Shown here piece after piece: positions 10,601-23,100 of a stretch of 64,000 nucleotides of DNA. Source of the stretch: Xestospongia muta (taxonomy: Eukaryota > Porifera > Demospongiae > Haplosclerida > Petrosiidae). The position numbers were made by a program, and so were the translations under genes. The DNA lies in contig OY848918.1 of NCBI GenBank assembly GCA_963693285.1, forward strand, positions 4,035,876 through 4,099,875, in the 5' to 3' direction. The notes under the pieces are model-generated. The model saw only the letters and a program-made list of their open reading frames with translations. It was not told where the DNA came from and searched no databases. Each line of letters opens with the position of its first letter. The first letter of the stretch is position 1.

Positions 10601-13099
10601 TCATTTATGGTTCACAGTTCCATATGCTGGACACTGTTCCATTTCTAAGTACTCAGGTATTGGAGGAAGTTCCTCGTTGTTAATAGCTACATTGGACATT
10701 GTATTAACAGCCTCTACCCTTGATAAAGTAGCATCACCTGTAAATAGTAATTGACACACCCATTTGTTATTAATTAATTAGTTACCTTTATGTTCTACTG
10801 AGATATAACATATGTAAACTACTACTAGAGATAGCAGTATCAATAATATCAGGAGAACAAAGACACACCCACCAACTACAGTAGATAAATATCATGCTGT
10901 TAATTAATGGACTAATGTTAGATAAAGCCAACTATGCATCCATTTAGCAAATCATTGATCCATTGTACACCCATTGACATCAAAGTTTAATGGACATTGC
11001 ATATTATGTAATAAATGAAATATGTTGTGTGACCTGATTTGCAATAAGTAACCACTTCTGTCAAAACATTTGTGACCTGATTTGTGACAAGGGACTACTT
11101 TTGAAATACTTCCAAAAACATTTGTGTATACATTCAGTTACTATATATGTTACTGTGTATATAAAAATTTTAACAATGGTCCCTTATCACAAATCAGGTA
11201 ACAATTGTTTTGATAGAAGTGATCCCTTATTAGCAAATCAGGTCCTATTTAGTTATACAACTATAGACATTTTTAGTTTATGAAAAGGAGGAGGTTATGA
11301 CAGTACATAGTTCTACCTGTTATAATAATAATAGAGTTTACATTGATAGCTGAAGATTTTGTCATTGTAGTTGTAACAGAGTGTGTCATAGAAGTTGTTT
11401 CCATAGTAACTGAAAGAGTAGAGTAAGAGGGAGGTACTGAGGACATAAAACCTTGGAAACAAGCACAAAAGAGATTAGAGTTAAAAAAAAAACATTAATA
11501 GTCTCTTATCTATCTTACCTGGAACTACTGTTAATATACTAGACAATACTACTGATGTCTCTGTATATTGTGGAGTATTAGTAGATGTACTTGTAATGAT
11601 ATCTATTGCTTTGATGGTAGTAGTAGGAATAACTCCAGGAACTTCTAGTGAAGTTAACATTACAGCTGGTACTTTATTGTCATTCATGACTGGAGCAGAC
11701 TGACTCTCTAAGTCATATATGTAGAGTGTATAATTCCCACTTGAAATACCAGTTATACAGGTTTCTGATTGACAACACATTGACATATTCAGATAGATCT
11801 CCTTTGTAACATTAGTATCTGATTCATTATTTATTAGTACAATATAAGCTCCTATTGCTTTACTGTTATAACGATACGTTAGTAATATACACACCTTTCC
11901 TCTGTCAATATCAATGACTGAAATATTTTGTATATCATGTGTATCTGGTTAATGAGAGAGAAGACTATGATAAAATTGTGTAATGATAGATCTAGTACAG
12001 ACTTACTTATTGTAAATAAACTTGATTCCATTTCTTCTCCATTACTGTACTGTATTACAAAACTTAATGTGATAAATCTGTTCTCGGGTAGAGATAATTT
12101 AGCTGTCATTATAACAGTAGAAGATAGTGTTGTAGTATAGTTGATATATTGAGTATTATTAAGAGATGTTGTAGAACAGTTAGTGATACTTTCACAGATT
12201 TTAAACTGTGTATTGTCAGTTGAACTGTTAATACAAAGACCCTGTTGTATGGAATAGAAAATGAATAGAGCACATGAAGAACAACTTACTGTTATGTTAA
12301 AGACAAGTTTCCATTCATTTCCATTCCAGTAATAGTTTTGAAGTATGGTGTCATTATACTTTACATCTAAAACGTTAATAAAATACACAACTTAAGATCT
12401 TACAATTTTTTAAGCAACACACTTCTCATAAAATATGCTGTCAAAGATGTCCCAATTCCTTCACCGGCCTTATTTACAGCTGATATTTCTATAATATAAG
12501 TCTCATTAAAGACAACTGGTACAAACTTATAATATGTTGTGTTAACAAGTACAGACATTAATGAAACATCTCCTGTAGTAACAGTAATATTGTAACCTAA
12601 GATAGGTACCCCAGTAAGGGAATAAGGAGAGACCCACGACAGTAATATAGAACATGGGTCTTGCTCAATAATTTTGAAGTCTCCAACTTTAGCTGGAATG
12701 CCTGCATTGATATATCTATTAGTAACAGCATATATAGTTAACTATACCTTGAATCAGTAAGAGAGCCTGTTTATATGACAGTGTTTTAGTTCCATTTAAC
12801 AAGTAACATGTAAAACTTGACTCATTGTATTCTGCTACTGCCTTTACCAGTACCTTGGAAAGAAACCCTCCTGCAACCAGCTGTTCAAAGGTCTGTGAGG
12901 CAAGGATATGATTTGCATAAGCCCAAATAATGTCCAAACTGGAATCAGTTGTTCCACATGAGAATATAACATCAGTACCAAGGGTAGTATTCAAAGAAAC
13001 TGGCACAACATTAAATAGTCCAGAAGAGCTCTCTACAATACCTGGTCTCAGTGCTTGGAGTATCACAGCAGTAAATATAACACAAATAGCTAGATTCAT
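10601..13099 (-). CDS. Ig-FN3 membrane receptor C
   Basis: Eight exons splice to 1,689 nt (562 aa): 12748-13099, 12423-12701, 12290-12366, 12007-12241, 11519-11944, 11317-11409, 10786-10875 and 10601-10737. Exon 1 joins a signal peptide (MNLAICVIFTAVILQAL) to an Ig domain (VIFSCG, IIWAY, SFTCYL). Exon 2 is FN3 (SWVSPYSLTGVPILGYN, NKAGEGIGT). The 77-nt and 235-nt exons match the 77/232-nt exons of the copy 1-9 family, which proves common descent. A Thr/Ser-rich stalk, a membrane helix (VFVLLILLILLSLVVVYIC) and a tail with PEYLEMEQ (YxxM, PI3K-SH2-like) and AYGTV follow. The exon 2 donor (GTGTGT) is the least sure boundary; a stronger GTAAGA nearby gives the wrong frame. A 440-nt intron holds a foldback element. 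Confidence 0.8.
11031..11244. mobile_element. Foldback (MITE-like) element in an intron of receptor C
   Basis: Terminal inverted repeats of about 85 bp: the left arm begins GACCTGATTTGC and the right arm ends with its complement, GCAAATCAGGTC. Each arm repeats the GACCTGATTTG ... AAGGGA motif twice. A related, right-truncated copy lies at 29,412-29,646. No coding capacity. A non-autonomous DNA transposon is the simplest reading. Confidence 0.65.
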
Positions 13100-13920
13100 T
13101 ATTCTTTCTTCTTTAATATCAGCAATAACACGAATTTTCGTTTAAAACAATAAACTAGTATTATAATTATCACTACACAATATTGTTTAATTTAAGGTTT
13201 TCAATCTATATTTTAGGAGGCAGGTACTTTCTGATAATAATCATGAAAGTAATAATAATATGTAACAATTCAAGTCAATATGGCTGCGTGTAAACGTAAT
13301 CATTGAGTAGCCAGCCAGACATATATAACTTAAACATAATATTAATCTGAAATTCATAACGTTAAAAGCATTCTCTTATTACAGCACATTTTTAAATTGA
13401 AACGTATTAAATTTCAGTATTTCATACGCTGTATTGTTATGATACATAGTGGTACAGAACATATTAATTGACTTGCAAAGTGTATCTATAATAATAAATA
13501 CTACTGCCAGATTTGGTTGTTCTATATTAAATTTTTTTGGTTGCTATGTAAACAAATAATTCTTGTCACATATGTATTATCAATTTTTCTTACTAATTGG
13601 ATCAGAAGCAAAATTAATTATTGTAGCTAGTCTTTCAAAACACATTAATATTGACCAAATGTACAGCTGAGTCACTTTGATTTTTCAACAGAATTTAATT
13701 TTCTACTATATCCTAGACGTGAATAGTAAAGATAGAGTACCCAATATCAGGATGTGCAATACAATTTTGAGATGTTGGTACAAAGTCTACTGGCATTAGT
13801 TAAAGTATCAATCATATTAAACAAATATAATACAAAAGTGAAATTTATTACTTTTTCTTCTCTAAAGTGAGATAATCTAATTGTTTATTATCAACTACAA
13901 TAATTATATGGAGACTAGTA
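13100..13920. other. Intergenic region between receptors C and D
   Basis: Upstream of receptor C and downstream of receptor D. Fragments near 13,600-13,760 resemble the 3' part of receptor D exon 6 (compare 14,290-14,430), so a small decayed duplicate may lie here. Otherwise nothing is recognised. Confidence 0.4.
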
Positions 13921-15766
13921 TCAAAACCTATTGTGTCTAATATAATTCTTCAATATAGTAGCTTCAAGATGAAGCCCTGTTATATTCTTAAAAAGAAATA
14001 TGAAAGTAACATCATGATACATAATGAAAGAAACAAACCGGTATGGGAACTACATGTAGTTTTAATTTCTATGTAGTAAATATAGAAAATGATGAGAATA
14101 GAAAGTATTATCATACCTTAAGAATCTTTTTCCTATAACAGAATAATATAAAACCTACTAAATTTAGAGTATTACATGTGGCATTATAATTCACAAGCAC
14201 TTACACAATATCACGACAATAAAAACTATTATCAAATGTTTTCTTATTTTGGTTGAATTCTGAGTTGCTATGTAAAAAGAAATGATTCTTGCAACATACC
14301 ATCAATTTATTACTTGTTGATCCTCCAAACACAGTAATATTGACCAAATGTATAGCTGGGTCACTTTTATTCTTAACAGAATTTCCTACTATATCATAGG
14401 CATCAAGAGTGCAAATGGAATACCCAATATCAGGAGGTAACATGCACCAGATGTGTTCATTGATAATGTATGATAAGTTATGAGAGCCACAGTGTAAATT
14501 TATATAGCTCTTTGTAGCTTCACTCTCTTTTACATATGCTAACTTCAAACAGAATGTTATCTTTGAACTTACTATGACTGTTATTTCTTGTAAATGATGT
14601 GTACCTTGATAAAGAACATATGTTATTGTTAAGGGCTTAGGTTCCAAATCTTAGTGTTTAGAGTAAGTATATAATACTCACTTATACTAACAGAATCAGA
14701 TACACGCCTTAAGTCTCCGTATTGTAATATTACGGTAAGGATGTAAAACTGATTGTCAGGCAGATAAAATGAAGCTTCAAGCGATGTTTGATGACTAGTA
14801 ACATCACTGGTATTAGAACATTTAAAAGGGTTCCTCTTTTTACAGAACTTGAAATAGATCTTTTGATCATTTCTATTGTCACACAGTAACCCATCCTACA
14901 TGATGAAAGATTAGGAGGTAATTAAAATTCTATCATGAAATGTTTACCTTCAGTTGAATTCTTAAATTCCAGTTTTTCAACAGATCATTTTGCCTTGACA
15001 TTTCAACCTTGACAGAGAAACTTTCTGCATAGTTGTTCATGTCTATTTTAAGTGGTAAAGACATGTCACCTTCACCAGCTCCATTGACAGCTGCAATCCT
15101 AATAATGAAGTTGTTCCCAAGAGATCTAGAATATCTGGTATCTGTAACATGTTTTCTGACTGTTTCACCAGTATCATCAATGGCTATGTTAACAATATAA
15201 TCTAATATAGGTACCCCTTCCAGAGTAAATGGTGCATCCCAATAAACCACAACAGTACATGGTCCCTCTCTTGAACTTTGAGGCATCACTGCTGAAAGTT
15301 TACCTACAATTAATTTCAGAGAACTAATTGATTTGTAATAAACAATAATATTATGTTACCTTGTAATAGAATCCTACTTTTGTTACTACAGGTAAAATTT
15401 TCATGTTGATTTGAATATTTTGTGCAACACTGCACTATCGTGTTGTTCTGCTTGATATTGTAAATTTGAATTGTCTGATGGGATGTCTTTTCATACTTGA
15501 TCTTTATAATCCATATGATTATCATTAATGGATTAGAAGTTATACAAGTAAAAGTAACATTTCCACCTAAATATGTAATAGCCACCTTAGGAGTTAATAC
15601 AGGGTCTGAACCTACACAAAATTTAATAGACAAGAAACACTAGCAGTATATAAATACCTATGTTTGTTAGTACTACTGTCATCAGAACAATCAAAGTATA
15701 ATGGAAATGTCTATGAAATGAAATAAAAATCAATGATCTGTTGGAGAACATTACAACTCACTTCAT
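13921..15766 (-). CDS. Ig-FN3 membrane receptor D
   Basis: Ten exons splice in frame to 1,416 nt (471 aa): 15762-15766, 15658-15710, 15360-15611, 14948-15303, 14682-14895, 14314-14649, 14205-14267, 14117-14157, 14039-14068 and 13921-13986. The first coding exon is only five bases. A signal peptide (MKHFHYTLIVLMTVVL) precedes an Ig domain (VTFTCI, IIIWII, VQCC) and FN3 (VYWDAPFTLEGVPILDY, NGAGEGD). FN3 and the following 77-nt-equivalent segment share one exon, unlike the other copies. The membrane helix (LIIVFIVVILLGFILFCY) is split by an intron, and a basic tail follows. The tail has no YxN or YxxM motif. Small terminal exons are less certain, although all phases agree. Probable cell-surface receptor, ligand unknown. 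Confidence 0.7.
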
Positions 15767-16406
15767 AGCTGCTAGATATAGTTAGTGACTCCTAAAAGAA
15801 TGGTTGTTGCCTAGTAAACATTCTGACAATAGTATGAGGTAAACAAACAAAATAGATTCATATGTTTATCAATTGAATAATATCACATTTGCTATAATAA
15901 ATAACTTCATTATTTTGTCACTGGATATTTCCATATTTGGACATATTTACAGTAGATCACTCATTTTAAACAGAGATGTCAAATAAACGGTAAAAGTCTA
16001 TTGTAATATCGAGAATATCATAATATATTTCAGCTGTATTGAGTAGTTCAGTATTGGTTGAGAAAATAATTCTTTAAGATACTATAAAGCCCAAAGACAA
16101 ACAAGTAACATATTATAATAAGGCTGTAAGTTTTAATGATATTAACACTTAGGTCATTTATTACTTTGCATGTTTAATCATGTAGGTAATGTAGATAATC
16201 AGTTTAGCAATGGCTTGATATTTGGGAACAAAGCTGGACAACACAGGTATATCAACATTTAGAATGGTATAATTCTGAGGCCACAAATACTGATACAATT
16301 GTTCTCGTATTACTATGTAATGATAATTGTCTTACGTATTGTATCCTGTATAGACTCCTTTATTAAACATTTTAAAATGTTAAGATAGACAGCCATCAAC
16401 TAGATT
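15767..16406. repeat. Non-coding DNA with interspersed repeat ahead of minisatellite
   Basis: No gene seen. About 16,080-16,406 is homologous to 42,000-42,330, and in both places the segment ends in the 46-bp minisatellite. The segment and array therefore travel as one unit. Confidence 0.6.
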
Positions 16407-16745
16407 ATCAGTGGACATATATTGGTAATATTACTGATATATCCAATATACTACCAGTGGACATGTACTGGTGATATTACTGATATATCTAATATACTAC
16501 CAGTGGACATGTACTGGTGATATTACTGATATATCTAATATACTACCAGTAGACATGTACTGGTAATATTACTGATATATCTAATATACTACCAGTGGAC
16601 ATGTACTGGTAATATTACTGATATATCTAATATACTACCAGTGGACATGTACTGGTAATATTACTGACATATCCAATATACTACCAGTGGACATATACTG
16701 GTAATATTACTGACATATCCAATATACTACCAGTGGACATATACC
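16407..16745. repeat. 46-bp minisatellite array 1
   Basis: About 7 tandem units of a 46-bp repeat. Each unit contains ACCAGTGGACATGTACTGGT, where ACCAGT and ACTGGT form a short inverted repeat, followed by AATATTACTGATATATC. Units differ by single bases. The same repeat forms further arrays in this window. Confidence 0.9.
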
Positions 16746-17139
16746 ATAAAGCTTCCTGTAATAAGGCTTAAGTACTTTAAGCATCGATGTAGGTGTGACC
16801 AGACATGATAAGGACTGTTGATGTGGCTGGGGTTTACACATATATTAGGTACTTTATTTTAGCACAATATTATGACTTCAATATTTGTACTACTGTACAA
16901 TTATGTACTTAACAAAAAAGGTTTGTGAAACAAAACTTTATCATATGACGTGTATAATCAATGAAACAATGGTGAATTAATATAGTTACTTTTTAAAGCT
17001 AATTATTTGTTAAAATAACTTATGATACAAACAGCATCCCATAAGCTACACACTCACAACAGACTACTTTAAGCCTTACCCACAGTGACTGGGATACTGG
17101 GAGACGTAATTGCTTGTGTAGTTCACAGTGACTTGACAT
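16746..17139. other. Repeat-flank sequence without a gene
   Basis: Contains the tract AATAAGGCTTAAGTACTTT and a GTGACCAG/GGCTGGGG motif that also follows the minisatellite near 59,180 and in looser form near 62,310. It is likely part of the same interspersed element. No open frame of note. Confidence 0.45.
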
Positions 17140-17236
17140 GTTATTAATGAGTATTTGTGTACACACCTGGAATACAAAAGCAATTAAGTCTCCCAGTCAA
17201 TACTTCCAGGTGTGTACACAAATACTCATTAATAAC
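17140..17236. repeat. Perfect 33-bp inverted repeat
   Basis: Arms 17140-17172 and 17204-17236 are exact reverse complements separated by 31 bases (left arm starts GTTATTAATGAG, ends CACCTGGAA). The loop itself resembles, in inverse orientation, sequence at about 17,085-17,125. Probably the core of a foldback element. Confidence 0.85.
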
Positions 17237-17440
17237 TCACATGTGCACGCTAAGTGATTTGAGTCCGATTTCGATAGAATCGAATAGGTCAAAAATATCG
17301 CTTTCTCGGTGTAACTTTGAGGAAGTTTTTAAAACTCAAATCTTCCAAGAATTCCGAGAAAAGCATAGTTTCTGCGTATAGTTAGCGAGTCAAGTTGAGA
17401 TAAATAGCTATGCGAAAAATCGTTGATATACTTCGTTATC

Positions 17441-17478
17441 TACTGATGGCATAGATCTATAGATCTATACCATCAGTA
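17441..17478. repeat. 38-bp near-perfect palindrome
   Basis: TACTGATGG and CCATCAGTA flank ATAGATCTATAGATCTAT, giving a palindrome centred at about 17,459 with one mismatched pair. No function is evident. Confidence 0.75.
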
Positions 17479-19845
17479 ACAAAACATGGGCCATTTATTA
17501 AGCCATTCCAACTATTACTGGCTTACTATGGACCTGAAATATACATCAAACCTACTAGTTGACAAGATACAATTTAAATAGACTGCTCACCCGTTGGTTT
17601 AAGACACTCAATAGCAGCTGCAGATAACAGACAATCGACTGACGTGAACTCTGGTACAATAAATACAGGAACGATGGAATACAATAGCAAACTGTCTCTT
17701 ACTTCTGAAGGTAGTGGATTTTATACTGAATAGATAAGCCAGATGATAATACATTCAGCAATAATAACAAAGGAAATAGTTTACATTTCTTAGTGACCTG
17801 AAACCTGATTGTATACTATGTGTCTACATGATCATTAACTGATGACATATCCTACACTATCAGTTTATTGTTAATGTAAATTACTATGAAAGAAAACCAG
17901 CAATAACAGAGCTATATATAGTAATCAATGTTAACAGATAATCCTTTCATCCAAGAGGAGGATGTTAGTACAATGTTCCTATTTGTTGTCAACACACAGG
18001 AATAATCATAGAAAGTGGACTACCAACACATGTACACAAGGACGATCATTTAAGGCGGACTATCAACACACAAAGATGATCATAGTAAAGTGGAACAAGC
18101 ACTACTTTTCTAAATTTTACAAGCTGTTCTCCAGTAAAACCAACACAGTTCAAGTATTGTATATCTTGTTTACATCTTTCTCTGGTATACTGCCTTGAAC
18201 ATCATGTCGATTACATGTACTTCTAATGTAATGATGGTTTAAAATACACACTTCATTGAACAAATATAGTATATTTACATGTTATAATGTGCTTAGTTTA
18301 CTAACATGTATTTATTAATAGTTACATCTGTGTTTGTTCAGGTCTTTACCAGTTTTAATTCACTACCAGAGCTATTGATATCAAACTTCTTTAACCTTAA
18401 ATACCCTGGTATATCTATCACTTTAAAGAAGTTTATCTGTGGACACACAGTTCAATGTAGTGGTTGGATTATAGGCATAGTCAGGACCACTGTCACTTGT
18501 TGGTGATACTATCAGAGAGTAATAGGTGTATATTATAATAATTGAGTCTGAAATACTCTTTCTACTCCCCTGTTTGGAGAGATTTCTCCTCCTGTCTGTC
18601 AGTCATTGGCAAACCCATACTGATATATTTTACTTCCTTATCCAATGTCAGACCATTGGAATTTGGTTACTTTTCAATGACTACTTAAGCACCTTATCTC
18701 AATGTCTATTATTGAGTTAGAGTAATGTATTGTTATCCTGTATGACGTTCCAAGGACATAAAGAGTAAATATAATATTAGTTACAAGCATAGGGGAGTGA
18801 CCCTTGTAATGTTATCAACCCTCACTCTCTCCTTTTTGCCTTAGTAACAGGATGCTATCCAAACACAGACTGTTGGAGGACCTAAATGAAGGCCAATCTA
18901 CATTATGATTATGTTATGTATACTGAAATATGTCCTTACAGAAGACAGACTATGATTAGATAATATAAGTATGTCATACAGGTGGTTCATACACTATGAG
19001 GAATTATTAGTTGGATATTGTATTAACAACTTTACCAAAGTAGGACCACCTGTAAGTAGTATGAGAGTTACCTTGCTAAATGTTACGAAGTAGATGCAGG
19101 CTAGGAAAAGTTATGTCTATCACTAATATACAATTTATTTCTAATTTCAATTTATAATTGACATTCTAATTTTTAAATTTATCTGTAAATGTGAATAGGA
19201 AAACAGCAATATTACTGTGTAATCAGTGATATATATATATTACAATCTGCCTATTTCCAGAACTACTCATAATGAATAACATTGATGCTATGATATTGTA
19301 GTATACAACTATGTTGTATATTTGTTAATATTAGTGACTATAATATGACGTAATAAGGTACTAATAACATGCTGACTAAGTGGATTCCATAGTACTATCA
19401 CATATCATGTAGTTATTATAAGTTTCATCTTCAACAAATACTTTTTTAAGTGGGATGTCATTGAAGGTGAAGGAATAGTAATAGTGTATTATTAGATTAT
19501 ATATCTATTATGTTTGTTGGACTAACAGTATTGATATGTACAAAGATATGAGCTTATATAGTGGGAATGTTTACACTAGATGTATTTAGAGTGATAGTAT
19601 GAATAAGAGAGACAGTTGCCCAAAGCTTTACATTTAAAGGATACTGTAACTTAATATACCATAAGTAGCCTTACTAATGCCACAATCTCGTATAACATCT
19701 AATGTAATAATATCATATAATATCTAAAATATAATATCATATATTATCTAATATAATAATATCATATAATATATAATATAACCCCATTTAATATAAAAGC
19801 AGAGTTTGTTCCACTTTACTACTAGTAAACTGATATACTTTATAT
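17479..19845. repeat. Gene-poor block of interspersed repeats
   Basis: No gene is supported. About 17,818-17,985 repeats at 24,518-24,690. About 18,420-18,970 repeats at 39,790-40,350. About 19,500-19,790 has relatives at 23,685-23,890 and 31,005-31,160. Short open frames here are not conserved between the repeats. Confidence 0.6.
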
Positions 19846-20130
19846 GCTACCAATGGACATATACTGGTAATATTACTGATATATCTAATATACTACCAGT
19901 GGACATATACTGGTAATATTACTGATATACCTTATATACTACCAGTGGACATATACTGGTAATATTACTGATATACCTTATATACTACCAGTGGACATAT
20001 ACTGGTAATATTACTGATATACCTTATATACTACCAGTGGACATATACTGGTAATATTACTGATATACTTTATATACTACCAGTGGACATATACTGGTAA
20101 TATTACTGATATACCTTATATACTACTAGT
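19846..20130. repeat. 46-bp minisatellite array 2
   Basis: About six units of the same 46-bp repeat, with a local variant (ATATACCTTATATACTACC in place of ATATATCTAATATACTACC) shared by most units. This shows local homogenisation. Confidence 0.88.
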
Positions 20131-23100
20131 GGGCATATACAATGTACAATAAGCATAGAGATATCATGTTATCATGAATATCATTGTTTAATACTATTAT
20201 GTCATTGATACATTTATTACTATTATCCATTAATAGAACTTTGACTATCAGGTGTACACAGCTGCATTTAGTGTGGCCAGAAATAGGAGTGTCTGTTATG
20301 TGATAGGATTGTAGAGTACCACAAAGATGATACCAATTAGACAAATATATGAGGTTGGCTTTTTAAATTTTATGACAGAATAGAATTTTTATGTTGAATT
20401 ACTTGAACCATATATTTATAACAGTTGTTCTCCAATATGACTATTAATTTGATTATTAACAGAAAGATAATTATAAATTTAAAGTACTCATCATTGTTAT
20501 TACAACTTCAAATATATGTTTTTTAAATACTCTAGTCTCTGTTCTATTTTGTGTGGATAGCAAATTATTTATGATTTCGTTCATCCTTGTTGTTGATGAT
20601 ATGATGTAGGGATGATATCCAGATGCTGGTAGTTTCTTTGCTTAATGAGTCATCTCTACATTTTATTTATTTACATAGAAATTTTCATATACACTTAAGC
20701 TATAAACTATTAGTCAATCTAGGAGCCTTTAACATGACAGTTGATTAAATGTCCAGAACATATTTCTGGCATGTAGAAGATAGTAAGAACTTGTTATTGA
20801 TAACTTATACTTCATACTTTGTAATACATGTACATGTATTTGGTATACACATATGTACATACATGTTTGTGGTTAATGTTGTCAGCTGTGTTATTATGTA
20901 CTGACTATAGTATGTACTAATTAAAGACCTAGGGACACGTGATATTACAATTCTACTTATTTGGTGTACACGTGTACATATTATGATACAACAAAGATAG
21001 TAATCAACTGACAATCAATCATGCCAGATGTGGGTTAATTGTATCTTCATTTACGCTCCTTATGACTTTTGAAGAGTTGTTCATAAACAATCTTTGCTGT
21101 TCATTTCAACTTGTTTGTATTCTCTTAATGGATTGATATCACTGAGGGCGGTATATATCAATAATAGAAATCTTAAACTACTCACCTGTATAGTATGTGT
21201 TACTATGATTATAATATGTTATCTCCTCCATTCAAACATAATGTCATGGCTTTGTTAAGACATATAAAACACACTATTTACTCACGAAGCTGTTATTTTT
21301 GCATTCTTTTTTAAAAAAGAATATCTAGCAAATATTGATCAAATAACCTAGTTACATAAGATAATTTATATAGTTTGTGTATAATAATGTTATTATGGTC
21401 ATTACATTTATATTATTAGTGTAGGAATAAAATATGTTGATCATGTGTTTGAAAGTGTACTACACCTTTAAAGGTGTTTATATAAATTTTAAATATCAAT
21501 AAACTGCCAGCTAGAGTGTGACAGTACTATGCCTTTATTCTCTAAGTGTGTCATATTTTACTAAGTACGTTATTGTTATGTGGCCTTTTGTCACTCCACT
21601 ATTATTTTAGTATCATACGTATTAATTACTTTATTTAACATTTTTTGACCTAATTCCATTATTAAGTATTATAGTGACTATGATAGTTATGACTCTAGTC
21701 CTATATAGAACCAACAGAAGTAATTTAAATACACTGTATTAATGATGACATTGTCACATGTATAGATAAATGGATGCTAGAAGAAAACAATGAAAGTACT
21801 GAGAATAATTCAGATGAGGTTAAATAATAAAGACAGTTAATGATTATAATATTGCTCTATTATAATGTGGGAGCTGTATGTAAACTGTGTATTTATGATG
21901 ACATTGTCACATGTATAGGTAAACAGACATTTGAACAAGACAATGGGTGTACTAGAAATAATTCAGATGAGCTTAATAAAAACAGCTGCATGTAGTGTGG
22001 CCAGAGATGAAAAGGCCTGTTATGTGGCCTGGGGTTACTCCATTATTATTGTAGTACATACATGTGCACATAATTAAGTACTTAATTTGCCACAATGTTT
22101 TGACTTCAATATTTTGGGACTTGATTTCATTAGTAATTATTATAGTGACTATGATAGTTATGACTATAGTTTTATACAGAGGCAAGAAAAATACACTGTA
22201 TTAATAATGACATTGTCGCTTGTATTGGTGAACAGATATTCGAACAAGACAATGGGAGTACTGAGAATAATTAGGATGAGCTTAATAAAGAAGGCTTTTA
22301 ATCATAACCATCCTAACATTGCTTCATTATAATACAAGGAAGCTGTGTTTAAACAATACTGTGATATGAACTGAATTACAAAACATTGATAAAGGTCTTT
22401 TCTTAATGAGATATCAACAATATTATATACTGTAATATCTGTGTGTGTGTGTGTGTGTGTGTGTAGAAACTGACAACGTCAATGTTTTGTGATCAACTGT
22501 TTTCGTGCAGTAACCATTCAGTAATGACATATTAGTCAAAATATATAGATATGATTTCCTCTTTAGCGCTATAACAACTTCATAGTCTGTTTATCTTTTG
22601 TACATAAAATAAACCCAATAATCCAATACTATTACTTCAGAAACCTTTTGTAGAAATACTAAAAACTTCCCTTGGGTAGATTATATCAACAGATAACTCA
22701 CTATTATGATAGTTAGTGTCCATGTCCATTAAACATTATTTCACTTCTTTATATACACTAGATTGACGTACAATTGGATTATGTATATGTTATGATATAA
22801 AGTTGATGAACTAGCAGCATTATATGTATAATGATTGTACAATTTATATATATTATAATTATTAATCTTGGTACACTATTATATCTACAAAACGAGCTCA
22901 AGACAGTTCAAGTCTTTTAAGTCTTTCGCTTTCAATTTACAGCAACATTACCATGTAATCAGTGATATATATATCATAATCTGCTTACTTCTAGAACTAC
23001 TCATAATGAATAATATAAATGCTATGATATTGTAGCACAAGTATAATGTAATAAGGTACTAATAACATACTGACTAAGTGGATTCCATAGTACTATGATA

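Noticed and set aside
13600..13760. Possible extra exons of receptor D downstream of its predicted stop
   Set aside because: Resembles pieces of receptor D exon 6 and its flank but with broken frames; treated as a small decayed duplicate.
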